In this document: positions 11,887 through 23,553 of the stretch, one piece after another | How positions within the stretch are numbered: the first letter of the stretch is position 1 | Layout: each line of letters opens with the position of its first letter | Program-made: the position numbers and the translations under genes | The notes under the pieces: model-generated | Database searches by the model: none | Seen by the model: only the letters and a program-made list of their open reading frames with translations | Told to the model about the DNA's origin: nothing | Assembly (NCBI GenBank): GCA_035772735.1 | Contig: JASDFA010000004.1 | Coordinates: 22,719,501 to 22,783,500 of the forward strand | DNA: 64,000 nt | Direction of reading: 5' to 3' | From: Datura wrightii | Taxonomy: Eukaryota > Streptophyta > Magnoliopsida > Solanales > Solanaceae

Positions 11887-13579
11887 GCACTATACTGACA
11901 AAAGATACTGTGCAAATTGTGGGAGAAAACTATAACCAACATGTAACCAATTGAGCTAAATGTGGAGTCCGATGTATACCCCCCATCGGAGAAGGCATAC
12001 TATACCTTGCTAGGGTATAGTAGCTAAACTGGGCGATCACTATCTGATGCCCATTCGGGATGAACCTATGGTGGTAACGTTGTCCTGGGAACCTAGGTGC
12101 GCTGAATCCTATCCCACTCGGTGCTAAGTCCTACTCCCGCAGAAAACCATACCTGTGTCTACTAGGCTAATAGCTCGAAACTGATGTCCTATACTATGTC
12201 AGGGATACCTATCAGGAAGTACCCTGAGAGTCTAAAGGACCTAATAACTAGAAACTAGTGTTCCATGACTAGCCGGAGCTACTTTGTCTGAAAGTGTCAT
12301 AACCGTCTAAAGAACAACCTGATAACTGATTCTAAGAAGTGTTATTGAACCTCTCAAAAACTAACCATAGACAAAATGATCAGCTGACATTACTGAAAAT
12401 ACTGAAAAGGCTAACTTTTGACTTAGACTGAATTAACTTTAAACTGACTGATAATTCACGTGACTGTTAAAAACATGGTGATTGTAAGAATTTACAGAGT
12501 CAAGCAACATTTGTAATTAGAATATGTCGAACAATTCACTTTATTCAAAGAAACTAGGGCTTAAATAATATAATTTCACGTAAGGAGATAATGACCTAAA
12601 GTATAGCAAACAACAACCCTCAAAAATCAAGAAAACTATAGCAAAAAGGAATCCATAATTTACTAACAAATGAACCCTAACTGTGCACTTCAGGTCTAGA
12701 ACTGATAAGCATTTCAGAAGAGTTTTGGGGCACAAGGGATGAATAATTCCCGTTTTGAATTCCCACATACCTGGAGTCGAATTTCCTGGGAAGAACTTGG
12801 AGAATCTGAGAAGAAAATTTGAAAGCCCTAGCTTCTGCTCTGAGAGAACTGTCTATGTTCTTCGTACCCCTGTTGTCTCATTTTGGAAAATAATAAGGGA
12901 GAGGATCGACTACTCCTCTAACATCCCTCCTGAAAACACCTTATTTGATGTAGTTTAAAAGTTAAGTCGATAGGGTTTTACAAGATTGCCCCTGAAACAA
13001 TTGATGAAAATTTTTCCCGCCAGGTGGTATGAATCAACCTACAAGTCATACCATGATCGTATGGTCCGTACCATGAGCCGTGGTTAGGGACTCTGCTCTA
13101 CCCAATCCCTCTGAAGTTTTCCATGGATACCTTCTACAACACGTACCTTCATCCTACAATTGGTATTATGACAACTAAAACATGAGTCTGCATATGATCT
13201 CTCTCACGACTCATCCTACGAGTCGTACCCTCATCCCACGAGTGGTACCTTGTCTTGTGGTTACTCAGGATTTTCCTGACAAAATCTCTATACTTTTCCA
13301 GTCTTGTGGTTACTCAGGATTTTCCTGACAAAATCTCTATACTTTTCCATGACTGTTATGTACTATCTATACATCCATTTATGATCCATAACATCAAGTC
13401 GTGGTTCCTCCAACCTTATTTCCTGACCTTCACCATCCCCCCAGTCACGAGTCATGGTATGACTCGTACCTCGATTGTATGGGTCGTGCTGTGACTCGTA
13501 TTGAGGAAATTTTTCCAGCTTTCTGTATTATCAACTCTTAAATTTCTAAGCTAGTATTAGGAAGTTATAGGGTGTTATG
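11887..13579 (-). repeat. B-type 3' LTR fragment (B3)
   Basis: This is the end portion of another - strand B-type LTR, cut on its left by B2. It ends GGGTGTTATG and is followed by a polypurine tract on the - strand, aligning base for base with the B1 junction at 48291-48313. It holds a perfect 49-bp tandem duplication (13252-13348) and many CATGATCGTAT and CGAGTCGTACC-like motifs (13040-13500). Confidence 0.7.
13252..13348. repeat. Perfect 49-bp tandem duplication
   Basis: The word GTCTTGTGGTTACTCAGG starts at 13252 and again at 13301, and the copies stay identical through ATACTTTTCCA. It creates a small ORF that is not a gene. Identity implies a recent local slippage or unequal-repair event. 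Confidence 0.9.
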
Positions 13580-13930
13580 ATATCTCCCCCTTGGGGACAT
13601 TCGTCCTCGAACAGAGACTAACTAAGCTGACAAAATAGGGAAAGAGCTGCAATCCCAAGACTTGCCACTACAAACTGATTACTGTGGGAGTGATTGACTC
13701 TGAATTGAGGTAACATGATAACTGAACTTACGCAACTAGGATGCACATAAAATCATGAAAAAGGGCTGAAAGGTGTTGAACTTAATGGAGTATTGGGGAA
13801 AATTTTAATACCTAACACTGAATGCAAATACCGTGGCGGGAGGAGCATTGACGAGTCACACATGGGACCAAGCTACCATTATTCTGGACAAAGTGACTAA
13901 GACTAACTAGGGCTGGCAAACTAGGGAAGA
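13580..13930 (-). other. B3 polypurine tract and 3' untranslated remnant
   Basis: The - strand of 13580-13597 reads CCCCAAGGGGGAGATATC, a polypurine tract next to the LTR. The following 200 bases resemble 48315-48440 of B1 (GGGAAAGAGCTGCAATCCCA versus GGGAAAGGACCTGCCATCCCA; GAGTGATTGACTC versus GAGTGACTAACTCC). The integrase that should follow is missing, because the sequence changes to family C gag by about 13930. Confidence 0.6.
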
Positions 13931-15120
13931 AAAAGTAGCTACAGGTACGTATGTTGTTGGTATGACTGCAAAACAACGCAAAAAGAAGGAGAAGCGTGAT
14001 CAGGAGCTGGCTCATATACATACATTATTAGACCTACTCACAAAGCATATTATGGGTGCTGGCGCTAGAAAGGTAAACATAGTGGGAGCTCAGGGTCAGG
14101 AACGGGGGCAGTAGCATTCAAATTCCAAGGAGGAGGCAACCTTCTTGGACAATCAGGTGGCAGGTTTTTGGGCCAACGCCTAAAGGTATGGATAGGACAC
14201 CTTGTGCCAAGGTTTTGGAAACCAAGGTTGGAACCAATATCGATACAACTATATGAGAAATGGATATAGGGATAGGAGCTGAGATAGTTGGTGAGAGGGA
14301 GAATGGAGAAAGAATGATAGTTATCGCAACGACCGCACATGTTTGTATGTTCCTCCTAATGCACATGAGGGTGAGACTGGACCCTCAAGATTTGAGAACA
14401 TGATGGCTGAAATGCTCAAAAAGGTAAAATCCACTAATGATCAGCTGAGGGACATTTGGGAAAATATATCGGGTATGAACCAGAAAGTTGAATCCCATGC
14501 AACTGCGATCAAATAGACTGAGAAGCATCTTTGACAGATGTCGGTGTCCCTAAACTAGAGGTAGAAGGGAACACTTCCTAGAAACACTGTGTAGAACCCA
14601 AAGAATGATAGTCATTGTATGGATGTGATGACTAGGAGTGGAAAGACCATAGTTGACCCCCCTTTGCTAGTTGAAATTGAGATGGAAAGACAAAAGGAGA
14701 TTGAGCTTGGTGAGGAAGATGAGGTTGCTGAGCATGAGCTCAGAGGTGAGGTTGAGTTGACTAGGGCTCCAGTTGGTGCTAAGGAGTCCGAAATTGATAA
14801 TGGCAAGAAGTAAAGGGCACACAAATTTATAAGTCTATCCCTTGACCACAGCCACCATTCCCTCAAAGGATGAAGAAGAAGGTGGAAGATGGTAAGTTTC
14901 CAAAATTCCTCTCTATGCTTAAATAGTTATCGATGAACATACTATTGGTCGAGGCATTGGAGCAAATGCCTAGATATGCCAAGTTTATGAAGGACCTTGT
15001 AACTAAGAAGAGGTCCGTGAGCTATGAGCCAGTAGGTAACTTGTATCATTGTAGTGCCATATCTTCACGGGTCCTTTCTCAAAAGAAGGAGGATCCAGGT
15101 GCCTTCACCATTCCATGAAC
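13930..15120 (+). pseudogene. gag: C1 gag pseudogene (Athila-like), 5' truncated
   Basis: The region is collinear with the better preserved C2 gag on the other strand (55430-56530). Shared landmarks are the ATATGTTGTTGGT word, LLTKHI and RTCLYVPPNAHEG, the linker MTRSGKTIVDPPL near 14620, and EQMPRYAKFMKDLVTKKRS near 14950, followed by EDPGAFTIP. Many stops and frameshifts break it, including TAG where C2 has CAG (near 14515 and 14580). The first half of gag is absent, replaced on the left by B3 sequence. It would have been the structural protein of the element. Confidence 0.85.
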
Positions 15121-15552
15121 AATTGGTGATTTTGTGTTTGCGAAGGCACTTTGTGATTTAAGTGCAAGAATCAACCTAATGCTATTAGCTGTTTTCAAAT
15201 AGCTGGGCTTGGGAGTCCCCACACTGACGTCAATACAGCTATTGATGGCAGGTTGTACAGTTAAAAAGCCAATGGGATCTTAGTTGATGTGCTTGTCAAG
15301 GTGGATCGTTTCATCTTCCCAGTGGACTTTGTAATCCTAGATTGTGAGGTCGATTTTGAGGTCCCCATCATCTTGGGGAAACCATTCCTGGCCACTCGGA
15401 GACCCTTCATAGATATGAAAGCTGGCCAACTAAAGTTCAGGCTAAATAAAGAGGAGGTCACTTTTAACATCTACCGGTCAATGAAGCAGCCCAATGAATT
15501 CAGGGTTATCTTAGCAATCGGTGATGATTTTGAGTTTTTTGATGAATTTTGA
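15100..15552 (+). pseudogene. C1 aspartic protease domain
   Basis: A retropepsin-like domain follows gag. LCDLSARINLM near 15150 corresponds to the active-site motif (LCDLGASINLM in related elements), so the catalytic Asp is kept but the Gly is Ser. After a stop at 15200 (CAG to TAG relative to C2) and a frameshift comes VKVDRFIFPVDFVILDCEVD and then PIILGKPFLATRRP, ending at 15552. The PIILGRPFLAT signature matches Athila-type proteases. No reverse transcriptase follows. Confidence 0.88.
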
Positions 15553-15569
15553 GTATTCAATAGACTTGT

Positions 15570-15705
15570 TTCGTGTCGTAACATTAAATTAGGTGCTTCT
15601 TGAGAGGCAACCCATGTGGTGGTTTGCTGAAGTATGAGTCACAAGACGACTTATATCATGTCGCGATGTTAAAACAAGCGCTTCTTGGGAGGCAACCCAT
15701 GTACC
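15570..15705 (+). repeat. Two copies of the post-protease hairpin module (C1)
   Basis: About 25 bases after the protease stop, a module of a CGTCG...CGACG-like word, TTAAA, then GGTGCTTCTTGAGAGGCAACCCA occurs twice (15570-15617 and 15658-15705). The better copy has TGGG-AGGCAA-CCCA. The same module occurs twice in C2 (54797-54929) and once in D1 (36627-36674), where the stems are longer. Confidence 0.8.
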
Positions 15706-15715
15706 TTAACTTTCA

Positions 15716-16916
15716 TGTGTTTAGTGTATAGGTAAAACAAAAACAAGTGGGTGAAAAACTTGTAGCACGAGGATTTACTATGAGTCTCAGTATGAGTTGT
15801 ATGACTATTGTACAACTCGTAGTACCGTCCGTGGTTCAAGGTAGTGACTGAGCTAAAGTATGAGTTTGCATTATGGTTGGTTATTACGAATCGTACCTAT
15901 GTTGTACAGGTCGTAGTGCTTACTGCAACAGTAAACTATGCCAAGTGTGGAAGTTCAAAAAAGGGACGACCTATGGGTCATAGTTCGGTTTGTACCACAT
16001 TGGTACAAGTCGTACCATGAACTCGTAGGTCTCCAGTAAGTTTCCTAAGTCTTCTGCTACGATTCCAAGGGATGAGCCGCAGGTCAAACCTACGACTCAT
16101 GGTACGAGTCATGATGGGCTGATTTAATGAATGTGACCCGACTCGATCCCGATTCCTCAAAAATCTGCCCTAACCTATTTAAACTTGAATTTCTTCAACA
16201 TTTACTCCACGCAAAACATAGCTATCAAACCCACAACTCTCACCCATTACTTCACACACATAACTCAACTTCCCAAGAGATTCAAGCTTAAACTTGTGCA
16301 AGTTTACTCTTGCACAATCGACATTCCTACCCTAAAATACTGAAGCAAGAAAACAATTGAAAATCAAGTATGCCTAAATAATGAACATTGGTAGCCTAAA
16401 ATGGGGAATTCATAGTTCCCAAAACAAATAATGTGTTTACCTAAATAAAAATAAAAAAGGTGGGCAAGCTTCACGAGTCTTCCTACAACTCGTGGTTTCA
16501 TACCACGACTCGTATGATAATTCGTTGGGACTGTACCAGGTCAATAAAAGTGTAAGTGTTGGTATGAAGCCTGGTACGATTTGTAGGATCCTACTACGAG
16601 TCATACCTGGTGATCGTACCATGAGGTGATAAGGGTCAAAGTTCACAAGCGATGGTATGACTCGTAGAACCTAACAACGAACCATAACATGAGTGGTACA
16701 AAAAGACAGTAACTCTGATATTCAAGACAATCCTCCTACGACTCTTAGTATGAACCGTACCTTCTTGGTATGAGTAATACCAAGAAGTCATGACAGAATA
16801 ATCATGAACTATGAGTCTTAGTACGAGTCATACCACCATTGTACGACCCATATTGCAGACTCGTGGAAAAGTACAGAGGATAAGGTTTCTTGTTTCTTTT
16901 TTTTAGATCATACCTA
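15716..16916 (+). other. C1 spacer rich in TACGACTCGTA-like motifs
   Basis: No coding capacity was recognised. The stretch carries many variants of a short palindromic word (TGGTACGAGTCATGATGG, CCACGACTCGTATG, GTACGAGTCATACCACC), mostly in 15770-16120 and 16470-16860. A quieter block at 16190-16440 separates the two clusters. The C2 equivalent is 53318-54796. Confidence 0.7.
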
Positions 16917-16940
16917 CTAACCATTTTCTCCATAGGTACA
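16917..16940 (+). promoter_or_regulatory. Putative splice acceptor before C1 ORF2
   Basis: CTAAC (16917-16921), a pyrimidine-rich stretch and ATAG (AG at 16934-16935) sit just before the ORF2 ATG at 16941. C2 keeps the same arrangement (CTAACC, TTTTTATCCACAG, then GTACAATGAC). Athila-type elements are thought to express the second ORF from a spliced RNA. The CTAAC-to-AG distance is short for a plant branch point. Confidence 0.5.
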
Positions 16941-18430
16941 ATGACAATGAAGGAAAGAAACCAAACCTGCCCAGGATAAGAGAGCTAGAGCATAGATAGC
17001 TGTTCGGAGGGCATTGAGAGATGATCCCTCCGACTCTGATCAAGCAGGAAGCTCCCTTAGTGGTTCGGTGGAAGAATATCGAGTTGAAATGTTTGATACT
17101 GATGAGCCACATACCACTAGGCTCAAGCAAAGGCACAGGTCGAAGCCATTTCTCAGGTCTTTGCTCCACAGTCTAAAGAGGGAGAAAAGAACAAGTTTAA
17201 GAGTATAGGAGTGGCTCTAATGATGATGAGGGGTCTGAGGAGGCCTAATCCAAAGATGGAAATAATTAGGATGGGTGTGAAGAAGTAGATGTTGTGGAAG
17301 AAATTGAGCTGACCCAGCCTACAGCAACGCGTACTATGAGGTGGCATATGCCCAGGGCACAGGAGATCTATGAGTAGGGCTTGGCGCTCACATCCAAGTA
17401 ACATCACAGGCGCAACATTTAGAAAGAACCACAGATCCTCACCAGTGCCTTGAATGAGGTTGAGGAGATGAAATGGATCTTTAGCTTCTATGGGTTCGAG
17501 TGGATGTCTAGGACCCCTAACAGATACAGTCCAGAGATGGTCAGGGAGTTCTATGCCAACTATTATGCTATGTTGGAGTAGAATGCACAGACTGGAAAGT
17601 GATTGAAGGAGCAGACCAAACTTGACAAGGTATTAGTCCGGGATCAAGAAGTCAAGATATTAGAAAAAACCATTGCCCGGATACTCTATAGGCCACAGTT
17701 CATAGCTCCATCATCCACCGCAGAGTTCAACCACCGGATACATGCCTCAAAATGGGTGAACCATTTAGGTCATGAGGAGAGACAGAGCCAACTCAAGTGG
17801 TTAGCTGGAGTCATACAAGAGGACAGGGAAGAACCTGAGTAGGTGGCTAGTGGAAAGCAGGTCACTAAATCTTCGCTGAACTTCATAGCGAAGGCCTGTT
17901 GGACATTAGTCCACCATAGACTATTGCCAACTATGAATAATAACATGCTTAGTGTAGATAGGGAAGCTTTGGTAGCATGCATCATGTCCTGGTATGAAAT
18001 AAATATCCTGAGGGTGATAGCAAATGCGATCCGACATCGTGCTCTTAGGTTAAGCACCACCATGCAATTTTCAAGCCTTATTTACCAAATGTGCAGAGAT
18101 ACTGGGGTTCGACTACTGAAAGATGTTGATGTTTAGATTGGAGGCCAGAGGATGGTAGATATAGGATTGATCCAGGATGAAATCAACCCGGTGAGCTAGG
18201 CTAGACTTCCTACCGCAATCTCGGTATCACAAGCATCTGAGGGAGAGAAGGTTAATGACCCCACCTTAGTGGAGTAGGATGAGACACCGGCTACAAAGGT
18301 CAGCCATACAGAGGCAGTGCCCAGTACTTCATCTGCACCTTCGATGGGTCTCCCAAGCCAAACACCAGCTGGGTATGTGTTAGTCCCTCATAATTTCCCC
18401 CAAAAGATAGCTAAAAGGCTGACAGTGATA
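16941..18430 (+). pseudogene. C1 ORF2, putative plant transposon protein domain
   Basis: The conserved start ACAATGAC is shared with C2. The translation, across several stops and frameshifts, gives a Ser/Asp-rich N-terminus (SGSVEEYRVEMFDTDEP, 17060-17110) and VREFYANYYAMLE (17540-17578). It then gives NHRIHASKWVNHL, and CWTLVHHRLLPTMNNNMLS with ACIMSWYEINILRVIANAI, FSSLIYQMCRDTGV (17890-18110). The W-x-F/L-V-x-x-RLLPT-x-N block is the hallmark of the plant 'putative plant transposon protein' domain (Pfam Transposase_32, name from memory), found in plant gypsy elements. It occupies the place of an env-like ORF; its function is unknown. Stops include TAG at 17578-17582 and 17840-17842. Confidence 0.8.
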
Positions 18431-19321
18431 TAGGCCAGTTTTGTTTCGCCTATTTTTAGCTTAAATGACCCTACCAAAAATGATATGATTCCCTTGATCC
18501 CAATTTTGAGTCTTAAATAGACCATTTTTCTTTGATTAACTAATTAACCGTACCCATTGTTATAATGAACCTATTTTGGGCCCGGTCCCTCCTTGGATAT
18601 TGTAAACCTCAACATTAGGTAAATACCTATGTTGAGGGTGGCTAGAGTAGGGGTGCATAAATAGTAGAAAGGTGAAAAAGGGAGAGAAAAGAAAAAAAGG
18701 TGAAGAATGAGGTGTGGTATGACAAAAGAAAAAGAAAAAAAAAAGAAAAATTGAAAAAGAAAATACAAAAAGAGAATGACGCATGAAAAGCTTGAAGAAA
18801 CACATCACACTCATACAAGTGCATAAAAATGGTGAAAAGGGAGGAAAAAGTTGAAAAAGCAAAAAGGGTGAAAAAGTAAAAAAAACAGAACCCATGTATG
18901 TAGTGCTAAGGAGAGGTTTAGTCACTAAAACGAGTCCATATCTATCATATCTAGCCTGAAAGACTATATTACAAGTTGAATTAAGTCCTGTAGTGAACCT
19001 AGCCTGACCATCTAACAAGCCGAAGTAGAGAAAATAAGACAAGCCTATGGTATCCGATATCTAGTATTTGGAACTTTTTTGTCAGAGTGAGTCTAACTTG
19101 ATCAGTCCCATGTTTCATATTTTACTATATATGTGGGTGGGGGACTTCATTTGCTATGAGGGTACATGGTTTGTGTTTAACTCTAGTCTGTGTAAAAAGT
19201 ATTTGTGATGACTTGATTATCTGTTAATAGCTAGATGACATATCTTGATCCCTGTTTATCATGTTTTGTGGTTTCTTGTAGTGCATGTACTGATTTGGTT
19301 CATGGAAAAAGGGTCAAGAGC
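18431..19321 (+). other. C1 3' non-coding region with conserved purine-rich tract
   Basis: The section from about 18440 (CCTATTTTTAGCTTAAATGACCC) to 19010 is collinear with 61180-61750 of C0. It includes GGTCCCTCCTTG, GTTGAGGGTGGCTA and a 250-base A/G-rich tract (18640-18890). The Phe/Ser-rich ORFs on the opposite strand of this tract are compositional artefacts. The region ends abruptly at 19321 against a truncated A LTR, and the start of the C1 3' LTR is missing. Confidence 0.75.
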
Positions 19322-19426
19322 TTGCTAAGGAATTATTTTCACGAAATTTTCAGCAAATCGTAACCCCGCCGAGCTAAAGTTGTTGGAATTGCTCTAAATT
19401 AATTTCTATACGATCACAGGCTTCAA

Positions 19427-19577
19427 GTAAGCATTTCTCCCTTCTGGACTTTCGAGAAATTATTAGTTTTTGACCGTGTTCCATTAAGTTGAAATATAGT
19501 TAATATATATATATATATATATATAAAGTTATCATTTCAGGCCGAATTTGGTATTGAAATTCGTCTCTTTCTTCCAG
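19427..19577 (+). promoter_or_regulatory. Putative LTR intron (A+ 5' copy)
   Basis: The donor-like CAA|GTAAGC at 19427 and the acceptor TCTCTTTCTTCCAG ending at 19577 delimit 151 bases that include a (TA)n run. The 3' LTR copy is 26800-26937 with the same ends. Beyond it a strong donor, GAG|GTATGTAAGG, lies at 19652. These are sequence matches to plant splice consensus only. Confidence 0.45.
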
Positions 19578-20685
19578 TATAATGGTTACAATAGGAAAGA
19601 GCTGTCGAATCCAAGTTGGAACTCATCCGTTTCCAGGAAACAACGGTTGAGGTATGTAAGGCTTAACCCTCGGCACGTATACTTGTCGTACAGTGTTACG
19701 ACTTATGTTTTAGAATAGAAATGACGATTTCATATATCGTAGATAGCTTCTACCATTGGATTGTGATTAGACGTGTTGTTCGGTGCTTTGGTTGGGGTTA
19801 TAAAACCGACACGCAAGTGCACGTGGTCAAACAAGTAGTAAGTGGCTTAAGTAAGCCAAGTATCGATCCAAGGAGACACTGGATAAGTAAAAATTGCTTA
19901 AGTATACTATATTCTATCTCACTTCTATATATGCTGACAACAACGTAACCAACAATTGAAAAGTTTGTTTTATAAAGTATGTACTAAAACTACTGACAAT
20001 GATTTACTTTGAATTTAAACTATGGTTATGAGCATGCCAAGGTTAAGAACATGTAATGAACTTGATTATAATCATAAATTGGTTAATCTTTCTCTTCCAG
20101 TTGTTAGCCAAGAACATCAGCCAAGAGATTAAACTCTCGTATTTAATCTCACTTAAGAATCATAAACCATCCGTCTACATTTCTGTGATCAAATGCAATT
20201 CATGACCTAGCAATACAATTCCGGTTCCTAAATTGACTAATACGACTTTCAAGTATATTTCTATCAGGAAAGCACATCAAAACCCAATTTTCCCAAATCA
20301 AGTTAAGAACAATACCCTATTAATTCACAACTTTCCAATTTCGTGCTCTCTCAAGTGAAATCGGACTTTTTAGATGTACATTAATGTCGGCCACACACCA
20401 ATGCAGTAGAAACAAGAATTAATAGAACAACATGGAAGAAGAAGATGAAAAACCATATAATTCAATAATCAAAATTCATCACAAATGTTCATAACCTCAT
20501 CAAGGAAGGGAATTAGCCACTCATTTGTGGATTAATCATCCTAAAACAAGTGTTAATCATACAAAAAATTGATTGAAAGAAGAAAGAAGGAGAGAAAAAC
20601 CCTGAGCTTTTTCATCCCTCAACTGCCTGTAACCCACGTCCTTGCTCCACCAAGTCTGAATTTATTAAAAATAAGACTAAGTGTT

Positions 20686-20695
20686 CTATTTATAC
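20686..20695 (-). promoter_or_regulatory. TATA box of solo D LTR
   Basis: The - strand reads GTATAAATAG. D1 copies have CTATAAATAG at 34248-34257 and 38764-38773, and D3 has TATATAAATA at 62294-62303, all at a similar distance from the LTR start. Confidence 0.65.
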
Positions 20696-20726
20696 TAATG
20701 GGAATTTTTCCCGGAATAACAAGCAA

Positions 20727-20768
20727 CGTGTCACGGAGTGCATCGCAGAGCACTGCCTCCGTGACACG
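20727..20768 (-). repeat. 12-bp stem-loop in solo D LTR
   Basis: CGTGTCACGGAG (20727-20738) is perfectly complementary to CTCCGTGACACG (20757-20768) around an 18-base loop. The D1 LTRs have the matching structure at 34303-34340 (11 bp, perfect) and 38819-38856. It lies about 35-60 bases downstream of the TATA box in the sense direction, so it would fall in the 5' end of the transcript or just before it. Confidence 0.8.
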
Positions 20769-23539
20769 GCGTGGACGCGGACTCTCTTTGGAAATTTGGG
20801 GTCCAGGAATAAAGCTTCAACGTGGCACGGCATGCAACGCGGAGGCTTGCCTCTGTGCCACGGAGCTGTCGCGAGGCTCCACTGGAATTTGACTAATATT
20901 TCACCCTCCAAGCAGAGTGCCTCCGCGATGGTAGCGTGACACGGCTCCATCGCGGAGCCCCTTTAATTGGTGCAGTCCAATGCCTTTTTCGTGCTCGAAT
21001 CCAAGTCCAACTCCGACATTGTTCCAACATGCATTTTAGCTCCTCGAAATCACATTTCACCTACAAAACAATGCTAATCATGTTGGTTAGTATAAATTCA
21101 CATTTTATTACCAATTACATGAAAATGTATACACATTGCTAGATAAACAAGGCGAAAATGATACGTTTGAGTATCACTTGGGCATATAAATCTGCCCAAG
21201 ATCACGTGTTATAATTAGTTGTTGCTATTATATAGAGATCAGACACGTTATGATTAGTTTCTATCAGTAGATTATGATTATATAGGTTCTGGTTAGCTGC
21301 TAGAGAGCATATATAGATTATACCGCAGTGTCTCTCATCGAGAAGGAACATGTTAGGTGTGATACGCACTGGAAGCATCATAGAAGCTCTTCTATTCTCC
21401 AGTTCATTGTATTAGTAGAATTGTATGTTCAATTCCCAAGTCCAGATCTTAGAAGCTCGTGAATAGTTATTGGGTAGTGAGTTGAATTGTATAGGTCTGA
21501 CTGGGCGATACAACTACTAGTTCGGTACCTGGGTTTCCAGAAAAGCACGCCCCGGAGCCCGTGACATACCCGCACGCCCCAGGGCCAGAAATACAGACAA
21601 AATAGTTATACTTTAGAATCAGTGACAGTAGGGTTGTCTAGTGCACCGAGTGGCAACCTGCCATACTATCAACCATTACCAGAGGTTGTCAATCCTAGTT
21701 GACTTAGCAATTATTATACTGGTCACCCAGGAAGCCAGTCCAGTCATCCAAGTCAAATAGACCCGTGGGTAACCCAAGGACGAGGACCTTATCAGTAGTT
21801 AGAGGCTGGGCTAGTGCCCCAGCCAGTTCTTATAAGGGACTTAGGTACATATTGCCAGGAGTGACTAAGCCTATATAAACTTGCCTATAAGGTTAAGAAT
21901 CACCCAGAAAAGTAATATAAGATCCGACTAGACAAAGATGAGGTCCAAGGCACTAGTAGTATCATGTTAGTATAGTACTGCCCACAGGCTAAGGATGTCA
22001 GTAAACTTCCTATGGGGGATTACGGGCCGATCGCTCAAAACCACGTTCAGCCAGTATCAGCCCTACAATTATCCTAAGCAGAGGAGCTAAGTAGTTAGTC
22101 ATTTGCGACCTCGCAGTTGTTTATGAGTTACAGTTGTCCGGGCAGGAAACTCAGAGTTATGTTAGACCACCCAAGATCTCTCCCTATTCAGTCTAGACTG
22201 TTGAGATCATGATGACTATTAGGATCCTCTGATCAGATACAGATGCACAATATGCTTGCTAGCAGCTTTACAAACTATTTTAGTGGGCGAGCAGCGGTGA
22301 CATTAGGCCTAGAAGGCCAGTTACGCCTTTGAGTGGCTAGATGGAGATGTTTGTACAACACCTTGGTTGGGGATGCCCTCACTTAGGAGCCATCCATGAC
22401 CACCCCAGGGTTACTAGCTGTGTCGACGCCCGCTAGGGGTGAGATAACGTCGCTCTACGGAGCGGTATGCCATCCGTGAGAGATGAAGACGGGGTCCCAG
22501 GTCCTCATATGCCGTGGTTGGTTCTATACACCCCCGTCGAGCCTGGATCCCAGGGTGTAGATATCAGGAGTCCGCCGGACTCAGATACAGCTATAGTTCA
22601 GGGGCTGAGACGGCTCAGTTGTAGACCAGGGGACTGGTAGGTTGGCTACAGCACCAGTAGAGTCATAGAAACCTGGGTAGGGTTATATAGATTGAGATGT
22701 GCTTGTCGGGGCTTATGGGGGCCTGAATGAGTTATTCAGTGTTGATTGTATCTTCCGTCTTATGGGGGATAGGTGAGGTTCTTGTTTGTATTCTTGTCTA
22801 TTAGTTATAGTTTATAAATGTGTAATTATACAGTCTTAGCTTATGTACATACGGTATTGATTAGATGCAGATTGCGAACCAACGGGTGTATAGGTTAATC
22901 TTTCTGTCCTTCTTTCTATTCGCTTTCGATCCTTATTAGCTTATCCATTGCCTTACATATTCGATACATATTATACTAACGCTCTCCCCTAGTCACTGCA
23001 TTACTTGCCTGAAGGTTTAGATAGACAGGTTTCAGGATCACAAATAACTGTTGTTCAGAATTCGATGTTGGGACAACTCCTTTCATCCGGAGTTTCCAAG
23101 TTATAGAGATTTTGGTATTCAAGTCATAGAGCATTTTGGGTAGGCTGGGGCCCTGTGCCGACTACTATTTGTACTCTTAGAGGCTTACAGACTACATTCA
23201 TTAGTTAGTTCGTTATATGTTGGTCGTGTGGGGCCTTAATCAGTTATGTTTCGTATGTTGGTCGTGTGGGGCCTAGGATAGTAGTTTGTCTCATTCTGTT
23301 ATAACTAGACAGCATGGTGGCCTTGTCGGCCCGCGTAGGATCCCCTCTATTGCCTATTGTTATTTAGTTGTTTTTGTTTACCGATGGCTATACAGCCTTG
23401 TCGGCTGGAGGTTATATTTACATTCGAGATATAGCTTGTTATTTTCTGGAAGTGGGTCACAGGCTAGCACCAGACGTGCATAAGTCTAGCCAGGTCAGTT
23501 AGTTGCTAGTCATGCCTCCCAAGGTGGGGCGTGACAAAC

Positions 23540-23553
23540 TTGGTATCAGAGCA
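23540..23553 (+). other. Primer binding site of A+ (Met tRNA type)
   Basis: TTGGTATCAGAGCA lies three bases after the 5' LTR end, as expected for an initiator Met tRNA primer. Confidence 0.9.

Larger units (their letters stand above)
19777..21204 (-). mobile_element. Solo LTR of family D with target duplication CGTGT
   Basis: On + it begins TGTTCGGTGC and ends GCCCAAGATCA, flanked by CGTGT at 19772-19776 and 21205-21209. The undisturbed site is visible in the A+ 3' LTR (CATGT, 27133-27137). It shares with the D1 LTRs the CGCAAGTGCACG...TCAAACAAGTAGTAA-type end, the CTATTTATAC box (20686-20695), the 12-bp stem (20727-20768) and the CATGTTGGTTAGTATA word near the other end. Length is 1428 bp against 1489 for D1. 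The 107-aa and 86-aa ORFs across the stem are not genes. Confidence 0.93.
19322..23536 (+). repeat. A+ 5' LTR, truncated and split by solo D LTR
   Basis: From TTGCTAAGGAATTATTTTCA it aligns with 26692 onward in the 3' LTR and ends GGGGCGTGACA. Inside are the putative intron (19427-19577), the donor AG|GTATGTAAGG (GT at 19652), the solo D LTR (19777-21204) and the hairpin CGCTC-TACG-GAGCG (22451-22464). The ORFs in it are not genes. Confidence 0.88.

Noticed and set aside
18560..19042. 160-codon Phe/Ser-rich ORF on the - strand
   Set aside because: It is the complement of a purine-rich tract. The C0 counterpart (61298-61609) gives a similar composition but not a conserved frame or ends.
23540..23553. 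Possible tRNA gene fragment (TGGTATCAGAGC)
   Set aside because: Only the primer-site complement is present, with no cloverleaf; the same holds at 6733 and 42241.
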